Below, piece after piece: positions 14,049-20,460 of a DNA stretch of 20,460 bases. How positions within the stretch are numbered: position 1 is the stretch's first letter; every line of letters starts with the position of its first letter. This DNA comes from Paracoccaceae bacterium (lineage in GTDB: Bacteria > Pseudomonadota > Alphaproteobacteria > Rhodobacterales > Rhodobacteraceae): contig JAAEZW010000005.1 of the NCBI GenBank assembly GCA_018222665.1, positions 1-20,460 on the forward strand, in the 5' to 3' direction. Made by a program: the position numbers and the translations under genes. The notes under the pieces were generated by a model that was given only the letters and a program-made list of their open reading frames with translations, was not told the DNA's origin and made no database searches.

Positions 14049-16247
14049 TTAGGCGGCTTTTGCGTCAGCACCGAAGCGCCCATAAAAGCTTTGCCCCTTC
14101 GCGGCCATGTCGCGCAGCAGGTCGGGGCAGGTGAACCGATCCCCATAATCCGAAACCAGTTGATCACAGCGTTCCGCCGCATAGGCCGATCCGAGGATGT
14201 CCAACCAACTGAGCGGTCCACCCGTTGCGGGGGCAAAGCCCCAGCCAAGGATCGCGCCAACATCGCCTTCGCGGATGTCCATCAACACGCCTTCTTCAAG
14301 TGCACGTACGGCCTCAAGCGCTTGGACAAACATCAGACGATGCTGCACGTCCACAAGTGAGGGTTGTTCCGCCGCACGTGGGTATTGATCGGCCAAGCCA
14401 TCCCAGTACCCTTGACGCTTGCCCGCCTCATCATAGGCAAAGAAGCCCGCCTTGGCCTTGCGGCCCATGCGTCCTTGGCCCTCCATCCAGAAAATGACCT
14501 CATCCACAGCGCCGTCGGGATAGGCATCGCCCATCGCCGCCTTGGTCGCACGGGCGATTTTTGCGCCCAGATCAATGGATGTTTCGTCAACCAATTGTAA
14601 CGGTCCCACGGGGAAGCCCAGCATACGCGCCGCATTGTCGATTAATGCGGGCGACACGCCCTCGGCCACCATGCGGATACCTTCGTTGATATATGGAATG
14701 ATGCAACGGTTCGCATAGAAGAAACGCGCATCATTCACAACGATGGGCGTTTTGCGAATTTGGCGCACGTAATCCAATGCCTTGGCAACCGCGCGATCCC
14801 CTGTTTCCTGACCGCGAATGATTTCCACCAAGAACATTTTTTCAACAGGGCTGAAAAAGTGGATACCAATGAATTGATCCGCACGCGTTGATGCCTTGGC
14901 CAATTCGGTAATTGGCAGGGTTGAGGTGTTGGAGGCAAAGATGCAATCCTCTGGGATCACGGCCTCGACTGCGGCGGTGACGTCTGCCTTGATCTTGGGG
15001 TCTTCAAAAACCGCCTCAATGATCAGGTCCGCATCCGCAAGGGCCGCGTAATCCGTGGTTGCGGTGATGCGATCCAACAGGGCTTGTTTCTTTTCTTCGG
15101 TGGCTTTGCCGCGTTTGATCCCCTTGTCCATATAGCTTGCGCTATAGGCCTTGCCGCGATCTGCGTTTTCTTGGGATTGGTCAATCAGGACAACGTCAAT
15201 ACCTGCCTGAGCAGACACCAAGGCGATACCTGCACCCATCATGCCTGCGCCCAAAACGCCGACTTTTTTCACGCTTTGATCTGGGATACCAACGGGGCGC
15301 ACCGCACCTTTTTCCAAGGCGCCTTTGTTGATGAACAGGCTGCGGATCATCGCAGAGGAGGAGGGGTTCATCATGATATTCGTGAACCAACGCGCCTCAA
15401 TCTTGAGCGCGGTGTCAAAGGGAACCAGCGCCCCTTCATATACCGCGCTTAAGAGGGCTTTGGCCGCAGGAAAGGCACCCTTGGTTTTGCCATTCACCAT
15501 GGCAGATGCGCCCACAAACGTCATAAAGCCAGAGGGGGTATAGGGTGTGCCACCTGGCATTTTATACCCCTTTTGATCCCAAGGTTTGACGATATCGGCA
15601 TCCTTGGCGTTAAGGATAAATTCACGCGCTTCGGACATTGGATCATCGCTGACCACATCAATGATGCCTGCACCCTTGGCCTTGGCAGGCGCAATTGTTT
15701 TCCCCTCAAGCAAATAGGGAGAGGCCGCCATGGCGCCCAATTTGCGCACCAACCGCGTTGTGCCACCCGCGCCTGGGAAAATGCCAACCATGATTTCAGG
15801 AAGGCCGATTTTTGCCTTGGGGTTATTGGCCGCAAAGATGCGGTGTGTTGCCAATGGGATTTCCAAACCAATTCCTAGGGCTGTTCCTGGCAGCACGGAA
15901 ACGATCGGTTTGCCGCCCTTATTGGTTTTGGCTTCCATCCCCGCACGTTCAATTTTACGCAGGATGTGGTGCATTTGCATGACCCCATCAAACATGCCCT
16001 GTGCAGGATTATCGCCCGATGCATTGCGCAGATCGGCTAAAACGTTCAAATCCATACCAGCGGCGAAATCTTTTTTGTCCGATGTTATGATAGCCCCTTT
16101 GATGGCCTCATCTGCGATGACGGTATCAATGAACCCATCCAAGGTGCGCAGTGCATCCCAGTTCAACACGTTCATGGATTTGTCCGCACAATCCCATGTA
16201 ATAACCGCGATGCCGTCGGCATCTGTTGTCATTGTGAAATCTGTCAT
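14049..16247 (-). CDS. fadB: Bifunctional enoyl-CoA hydratase / 3-hydroxyacyl-CoA dehydrogenase (beta-oxidation alpha subunit)
   Basis: The protein carries out the second and third steps of beta-oxidation: hydration of enoyl-CoA, then NAD-dependent oxidation of the 3-hydroxy product. It has 732 residues. An N-terminal crotonase domain (1-190) has the oxyanion segment DFAAGMDL and the two catalytic glutamates, Glu129 (GIGLE) and Glu151 (GLPE). The dehydrogenase domain has the NAD loop [11 protein letters not shown] (330-340), [11 protein letters not shown] (439-449) and catalytic His463 in [12 protein letters not shown]-terminal helical domains follow. The sequence after GTALG reads IGLE, where GGGLE is common. 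It is the last gene of the operon. AGGA overlaps the thiolase stop and precedes the ATG. FadJ would be an equally fair name. Confidence 0.95.
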   Translation of the reverse strand: MTDFTMTTDADGIAVITWDCADKSMNVLNWDALRTLDGFIDTVIADEAIKGAIITSDKKDFAAGMDLNVLADLRNASGDNPAQGMFDGVMQMHHILRKIERAGMEAKTNKGGKPIVSVLPGTALGIGLEIPLATHRIFAANNPKAKIGLPEIMVGIFPGAGGTTRLVRKLGAMAASPYLLEGKTIAPAKAKGAGIIDVVSDDPMSEAREFILNAKDADIVKPWDQKGYKMPGGTPYTPSGFMTFVGASAMVNGKTKGAFPAAKALLSAVYEGALVPFDTALKIEARWFTNIMMNPSSSAMIRSLFINKGALEKGAVRPVGIPDQSVKKVGVLGAGMMGAGIALVSAQAGIDVVLIDQSQENADRGKAYSASYMDKGIKRGKATEEKKQALLDRITATTDYAALADADLIIEAVFEDPKIKADVTAAVEAVIPEDCIFASNTSTLPITELAKASTRADQFIGIHFFSPVEKMFLVEIIRGQETGDRAVAKALDYVRQIRKTPIVVNDARFFYANRCIIPYINEGIRMVAEGVSPALIDNAARMLGFPVGPLQLVDETSIDLGAKIARATKAAMGDAYPDGAVDEVIFWMEGQGRMGRKAKAGFFAYDEAGKRQGYWDGLADQYPRAAEQPSLVDVQHRLMFVQALEAVRALEEGVLMDIREGDVGAILGWGFAPATGGPLSWLDILGSAYAAERCDQLVSDYGDRFTCPDLLRDMAAKGQSFYGRFGADAKAA

Positions 16248-16259
16248 AATTCTAAATCC

Positions 16260-17471
16260 TTACACGCGTTCAATGATTGTTGCGGCACCCATGCCCGACC
16301 CGATGCACAATGTGGCAAGGCCCGTTTCACGGTCCGAACGCTCCATTTCATCCAACAATGTCCCAAGGATCATCGCACCCGTTGCCCCCAATGGGTGGCC
16401 CATGGCAATCGAACCGCCATTAACGTTCACGCGGTCATGATCGACATTAAACGCCTGTTCAAAACGCATCACCACGGATGCAAATGCCTCGTTCACTTCA
16501 AACAAATCAATGTCTGAAATCTCCATGCCTGTGTCGCGCAGAATTTTTTGCGTCACGGGCACTGGGCCTGTTAGCATGATGGTTGGGTCGGTCCCAATTT
16601 TTGCCGTGGCTTTTATCCGCGCACGTGCGGTCAGGCCCCAGCGTTCGCCAAATTCCTTATCGCCCAGCAAAACGGCCGCAGCCCCATCCACGATGCCCGA
16701 GCTGTTGCCCGCATGGTGAATGTGGTTGATGCGTTCAAGGTGGGGATATTTCATCAACGCAATGGCATCAAATCCCGGCATCACCTCGCCCTGTTCTTTG
16801 AAGGACGGTTTGAGTGCGCCAAGGCTTTGCATATCCGTTGTGGGACGCATGTATTCATCATGATCCAAAATGGTCAAACCGTTTACATCGCGCACGGGGA
16901 CAACGGATTTTTCAAAACGGTTGTCATCCCATGCGGCTTTGGCGCGACGCTGGCTTTCCACGGCCATTTCATCGGCCATATCGCGGGTGAAGCCGTATTC
17001 CGTTGCGATAATGTCTGCGCCAATTCCTTGGGGGACGAAATAATTGTCAAAGGTAAAGCTGGGATCAACGCCCACGGCGCCACCATCTGACATCATCGGC
17101 ACGCGGCTCATGCTTTCGACACCGCCTGCAATGTAGCCTGATCCCGCGCCGCCTGCGACTTGGTTTGAGGCAAGGTTCACCGCCTCTAGCCCGCTTGCGC
17201 AAAAACGGTTGATGGCCAAACCTGGGATTGCCTCATCCAGATCAGAGGCCAAAACGGCGGTGCGCGCCAAACAGGCCCCTTGTTCGCCAACTTGGGTCAC
17301 GTTGCCCAAAATCACGTCCTCAACAGCGTGGCCATCCAGTTCATTTCTGTTTTTAATCTCGTTTAAGACTGTCGTCGCCAAGTTTAGGGCCGACACTTCA
17401 TGCAAGGCACCATCCTTGCGGCCCTTGCCGCGGGGGGTACGCACAGCGTCATAAATAAATACGTCTTTCAT
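16260..17471 (-). CDS. fadA: Acetyl-CoA acyltransferase (thiolase), beta-oxidation beta subunit
   Basis: The enzyme cleaves 3-ketoacyl-CoA with CoA to acetyl-CoA and a shortened acyl-CoA, the last beta-oxidation step. The protein has 403 residues. The acyl-accepting Cys91 is in [11 protein letters not shown], the GHPLG histidine is His359, and the second active cysteine is Cys389 in CIGSGMGA, so the catalytic set is complete. The start at 17471 is an ATG with GGAG 7 bases upstream. A TTG one codon earlier (17474) is less likely. It lies 13 bases after the GST gene and 12 before fadB. The pair probably forms a FadBA complex. A biosynthetic acetoacetyl-CoA thiolase is possible in principle, but context argues for degradation. 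Confidence 0.94.
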   Translation of the reverse strand: MKDVFIYDAVRTPRGKGRKDGALHEVSALNLATTVLNEIKNRNELDGHAVEDVILGNVTQVGEQGACLARTAVLASDLDEAIPGLAINRFCASGLEAVNLASNQVAGGAGSGYIAGGVESMSRVPMMSDGGAVGVDPSFTFDNYFVPQGIGADIIATEYGFTRDMADEMAVESQRRAKAAWDDNRFEKSVVPVRDVNGLTILDHDEYMRPTTDMQSLGALKPSFKEQGEVMPGFDAIALMKYPHLERINHIHHAGNSSGIVDGAAAVLLGDKEFGERWGLTARARIKATAKIGTDPTIMLTGPVPVTQKILRDTGMEISDIDLFEVNEAFASVVMRFEQAFNVDHDRVNVNGGSIAMGHPLGATGAMILGTLLDEMERSDRETGLATLCIGSGMGAATIIERV

Positions 17472-17484
17472 CAATCTTCTCCAA

Positions 17485-18123
17485 TTATGCGCGCTCAGAC
17501 GGATTGCCGGGCATCAAATCATAGGGAGCCTTCCAGCTGGGTTGCTGTGACAGGCGGGTCAACCATGCATCAATGTTTGGCCAATCCGCGCGATCAAATC
17601 CAAACGGTTCGGGGTAATAGAGATAGCCACAACAAGTCATATCCGCGATTGTAACATCCTCTCCTACAATCCAGTTGCGCCCTGCCAAATGTGCATCCAG
17701 AATTTGATAGGCGCTTTTTAGGCGGCCTTGATTGAATGCAATCGTTTCTGCGGGTTGCTTTTCAGGGGGCAGGAAGTTCATCAAAAACCGCGTCATGCCC
17801 GCCATCGAGGAAAGTTTGTGGTTGTCCCACAAAATCCAACGCAACACCTCGCGCTCTTCCTCTTTGGTTTTGCCGCCGAATTTGCCCGTTTTTTCGGCCA
17901 AATAATGTTGGATCACACCTGATTGGGTCAATTTGACATCGCCGTCCACCAGAACGGGCGCTTCGCCTAATGCGTTAACTTGACTGCGATAGGCTTCGCT
18001 CCGCGTTTCGCCCGCAAAGAAATCAACTTTGATTGCCTCCCAATCTAAGCCCATCAAATTCAATGTAAGGGCCGCTTTGAAGGAGTGGCCACTTTCACCA
18101 AAGCAATAAAGTTTAATCGTCAT
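17485..18123 (-). CDS. Glutathione S-transferase family protein
   Basis: This 212-residue protein has the two-domain GST fold. An N-terminal thioredoxin-like domain (1-80) has a possible catalytic serine in GESGHSFK (Ser11 or Ser14), the cis-proline loop GEAPVL (53-58) and QSG (67-69), where most GSTs have ES. An all-helical C-terminal domain has the conserved NWIVGEDVTIADMTCCGYLY segment, which includes the N-capping Ser/Thr-x-x-Asp motif. It lies inside the beta-oxidation operon (36 bases after the acyl-CoA dehydrogenase gene, 13 before the thiolase). I recall the same placement in other Rhodobacterales. Its substrate is unknown. Handling reactive enoyl-CoA or aldehyde by-products would fit the context but is a guess. 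Confidence 0.88.
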   Translation of the reverse strand: MTIKLYCFGESGHSFKAALTLNLMGLDWEAIKVDFFAGETRSEAYRSQVNALGEAPVLVDGDVKLTQSGVIQHYLAEKTGKFGGKTKEEEREVLRWILWDNHKLSSMAGMTRFLMNFLPPEKQPAETIAFNQGRLKSAYQILDAHLAGRNWIVGEDVTIADMTCCGYLYYPEPFGFDRADWPNIDAWLTRLSQQPSWKAPYDLMPGNPSERA

Positions 18124-18159
18124 TGTTTTCGTCCAATCTGCGCATCCCTGATGTGCGCG

Positions 18160-19323
18160 TTACTTCTTTTTCATAACAAAACCGCGTGCGATCAGTTCTT
18201 TCATGATCTCATTCGTGCCGCCATAGATGCGCTGCACACGTGCGTCGGTCCACATTTCGGCAACTGCATATTCCTGCATAAACCCATATCCACCGTGCAT
18301 TTGTAGGCAGATGTCCAACACCTCGCCCTGTGTGTCCGACAGCCAGTATTTCGCCATCGCGGCCTTTTCGACGCTGAGTTCGCCCTTTAGGTGTTCGCGG
18401 ATGCATTCGTCCAAAAACGCCCGTGACACAACGGTTTTTGTTTGCGCTTCGGCCAATTGAAAACGGGTGTTTTGGAATTGCATCAGCGAATTGCCAAAGG
18501 CCTCGCGTTCATTGCAATAGGCGATGGTGCGTTCAATCGCACCTTCCATCGCGCCAACAGCACCACAGCCGATGATCAGCCGTTCTTGGGGCAGCTGTTG
18601 CATCATTTGGTAAAATCCGCGTCCCTCTTCGCCGCCAAGGATGTTTTCGGGTGCGACCTCGACATTGTCAAAGAACAACTCAGATGTATCGCCCGCCTTT
18701 AGACCGATTTTGTCAAGGTTACGACCGCGTGTGAATCCTTCTGCGCCATCGGTTTCAACAACCACCAATGACGTGCCTTTTGCACCCTGACTTGGATCTG
18801 TCTTGGCAGCAACGATGATTAGGTTTGCGTGCTGACCGTTTGTAATAAAAGTTTTCTGACCAGACAGTCGGTAAGAGTTGCCCTCTTTCACAGCGCGGGT
18901 TTTGATGGATTGAACATCCGATCCCCCAGAGGGTTCTGTCATCGCCAAGGCACCGACCAATTCACCGCTTACCATTTTGGGCAACCAGCGTTTTTTCTGA
19001 TCCTCGGTTCCATAGGCCAACACATAATGGGCCACGATGCCCGAATGGATGCCATGCCCCCAACTGGCAAGGTTTGCACGGCTGCCTTCCATCAGGATCA
19101 CAGCCTCATGTCCGAAATCGCCACCTGCGCCGCCATATTCCTCTGGGACCGAAGGGCACAGCAGGCCAAGTTCAGCAGCCTGCTGCCATGTTTCAATGTC
19201 CATCTCACCTTGTTTGCGCCAGCGATCAAAATGCTGTTCCCATTCATCGGTGATGAATTTACGCGTCATGTCGGCCAGCATCACATGCTCGTCCGTCATC
19301 CAATCTGAGTGGTGCATTCCCAT
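18160..19323 (-). CDS. Acyl-CoA dehydrogenase
   Basis: This is an FAD enzyme for the first beta-oxidation step, forming enoyl-CoA and passing electrons to ETF. The 387-residue length is typical. [16 protein letters not shown] (125-140) and GQKTFITNG (155-163) are the FAD and substrate region motifs. [14 protein letters not shown] and the final [16 protein letters not shown] are also present. The usual C-terminal YEGT glutamate is Gly here, and a glutamate is found instead in QLPQER (Glu247). That is the position used by the isovaleryl- and long-chain-type dehydrogenases, so the enzyme should be active. AGGGAGAG precedes the ATG at 19323. It starts 11 bases after the neighbouring dehydrogenase. 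Chain-length preference cannot be told. Confidence 0.93.
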   Translation of the reverse strand: MGMHHSDWMTDEHVMLADMTRKFITDEWEQHFDRWRKQGEMDIETWQQAAELGLLCPSVPEEYGGAGGDFGHEAVILMEGSRANLASWGHGIHSGIVAHYVLAYGTEDQKKRWLPKMVSGELVGALAMTEPSGGSDVQSIKTRAVKEGNSYRLSGQKTFITNGQHANLIIVAAKTDPSQGAKGTSLVVVETDGAEGFTRGRNLDKIGLKAGDTSELFFDNVEVAPENILGGEEGRGFYQMMQQLPQERLIIGCGAVGAMEGAIERTIAYCNEREAFGNSLMQFQNTRFQLAEAQTKTVVSRAFLDECIREHLKGELSVEKAAMAKYWLSDTQGEVLDICLQMHGGYGFMQEYAVAEMWTDARVQRIYGGTNEIMKELIARGFVMKKK

Positions 19324-19334
19324 ACTATCTCTCC

Positions 19335-20460
19335 CTAAAACTGATCTTCGCTCAGTCCCATCACTGTATCTGCGCCGCTTTGAATGCGGGCCAAATGCAG
19401 GGCAGTGGCGGGCAGTTGTCTTGCCATATAGTAGCGACCAGTTTTAATCTTTGTCTCATGGAACGCGGCGTCATCTGCCCCGTTCTTTAACGCTTCGACG
19501 GATGCTTTGCCCATGCGCGCCCACATCAACCCCAAACATACATGCCCAAACATGTGCATAAAGTCATAGGACCCCGCCAAGGCGTTGTTGGGATTCTTCA
19601 TGCCGTTTTGCATGAAATACATGCCCGCGGCCTGCAGATCCTTGGATGCGGCTTTCAAGGGACCAAGGAAGTCACGATCAAAATTTTCGTCCCATCCTTT
19701 GTTTTCAGAGGCAAAGTTTTTGACCATTTCAAAGAAGGCCATGACATGCTTGCCACCATCCTGGGCCAGTTTGCGCCCCACCAAATCCAAGGCCTGAACA
19801 CCGTTGGCACCCTCATAGATCATGGTGATCCGCGCATCGCGGGCAAATTGGGACATGCCCCATTCCTCGATATATCCGTGACCGCCGTAGACCTGTTGTG
19901 CGGCACTTGCGTATTCATATCCCTTATCTGTTAGGAACCCTTTTATCACAGGGGTCAGCAGACTGATCAAACCGTTTGCGTCCGCATCCCCTTCACGATG
20001 CGCCTGATCGATCAGGGATGCCCCCCAAAAGGTAAACGCACGCGCCCCCTCGACGAAACTTTTCTGATCCATCAAATTGCGGCGAATGTCGGGATGCACG
20101 ATCAGCGGATCGGCAGGACCATCGGGATTTTTAACACCTGTTACATCGCGCCCTTGCAGGCGATCTTTGGCATAGGCGACCGCGTTTTGATAGGCGACTT
20201 CAGCCTGTGAATACCCTTGCAGGCCAACGCCCAGACGCGCTTCGTTCATCATGGTGAACATGGCGCGCATGCCCTTGTGTTCGTCGCCTAACAAAAATCC
20301 TGTTGCGCCATCATAGTTCATGACACAGGTCGCGTTGCCATGGATGCCCATTTTCTCTTCGATCTTACCCACGGCGACCGCGTTGCGTGCCCCAAGCGAT
20401 CCATCTTCATTCACCATGAACTTTGGCACAATGAACAGAGAAATGCCCTTAACCCCATCG
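19335..20460 (-). CDS. Acyl-CoA dehydrogenase of the large FadE/DmdC-like class (5' end outside the window)
   Basis: The frame is open from the TAG at 19335 to the right edge, so about 375 C-terminal residues are seen of a protein that is usually about 590 long. The visible part begins in the middle domain ([13 protein letters not shown]). It has [19 protein letters not shown] and the catalytic glutamate in [14 protein letters not shown], then an extra C-terminal helical domain (PF12806-like) found in this class. The class includes DmdC, the 3-methylmercaptopropionyl-CoA dehydrogenase of roseobacters, but also several paralogues for ordinary acyl-CoAs. I cannot assign it to DmdC. It is the most upstream gene seen of the operon. 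A GTG at 20429 is internal, not a start. Confidence 0.9.
   Translation of the reverse strand, partial: DGVKGISLFIVPKFMVNEDGSLGARNAVAVGKIEEKMGIHGNATCVMNYDGATGFLLGDEHKGMRAMFTMMNEARLGVGLQGYSQAEVAYQNAVAYAKDRLQGRDVTGVKNPDGPADPLIVHPDIRRNLMDQKSFVEGARAFTFWGASLIDQAHREGDADANGLISLLTPVIKGFLTDKGYEYASAAQQVYGGHGYIEEWGMSQFARDARITMIYEGANGVQALDLVGRKLAQDGGKHVMAFFEMVKNFASENKGWDENFDRDFLGPLKAASKDLQAAGMYFMQNGMKNPNNALAGSYDFMHMFGHVCLGLMWARMGKASVEALKNGADDAAFHETKIKTGRYYMARQLPATALHLARIQSGADTVMGLSEDQF

Overview
The window is a dense, moderate-GC stretch of bacterial chromosome. The protein families and gene order point to an alphaproteobacterium of the Rhodobacterales (roseobacter group). The main signs are a cdd-deoA-deoB-add-upp salvage run, a beta-oxidation operon containing a GST-like gene, a MaeB-type malic enzyme of 759 residues, and a DUF983 gene beside an apparent NUDIX gene. 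This assignment rests on recognising families, not on a database search. No rRNA, tRNA, CRISPR array, insertion sequence or prophage gene is visible.

Layout, left to right. (1) 1-455, minus strand: the 5' tip of a probable NUDIX hydrolase and a DUF983 zinc-ribbon membrane protein. (2) 632-2620, plus strand: an exported EF-hand protein, an ECF sigma factor, a small one-TM protein that is probably its anti-sigma factor, and a membrane-anchored CnrX/ZraP-like metal sensor. The last three overlap one another. (3) 2617-4896, minus strand: malic enzyme with a C-terminal phosphotransacetylase-like domain, overlapping the sensor gene by 4 bases tail to tail. (4) 4897-5047: a divergent control region with two clear palindromes. 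(5) 5048-9467, plus strand: the nucleoside salvage operon cdd, deoA, deoB, add. It ends in a broken upp that keeps about 74 codons and then runs in frame into the tail of an unrelated SPOR-domain gene. (6) 9489-12200, minus strand: a membrane protein resembling an M48 peptidase without its zinc motif, and an AMP-forming acyl-CoA synthetase. (7) 12283-13857, plus strand: an EamA transporter and a sulfotransferase gene interrupted by one in-frame TAG. (8) 13858-14048: a convergent gap rich in hairpins. (9) 14049-20460, minus strand: a beta-oxidation operon, read from right to left as acyl-CoA dehydrogenase (cut by the window edge), a second acyl-CoA dehydrogenase, GST, thiolase, and the bifunctional hydratase/3-hydroxyacyl-CoA dehydrogenase.

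How the genes work together. The salvage operon converts (deoxy)cytidine, thymidine and deoxyuridine, and adenosine, into free bases and pentose phosphates. Here its last step, uracil to UMP, is lost at this locus. The right-hand operon carries out every step of one beta-oxidation turn after activation, and the acyl-CoA synthetase could supply activation. Malic enzyme would supply pyruvate and NADPH when organic acids or acetyl-CoA are the carbon source. The sigma/anti-sigma/sensor block looks like a transmembrane signalling unit of the CnrYXH kind, with an EF-hand protein at its head.

Most of the window is ordinary core metabolism. The points that stand out are the upp-SPOR chimera with a second nonsense codon inside it, the amber-interrupted sulfotransferase, the EF-hand-linked CnrYXH-like module, and the two palindromes between maeB and cdd.
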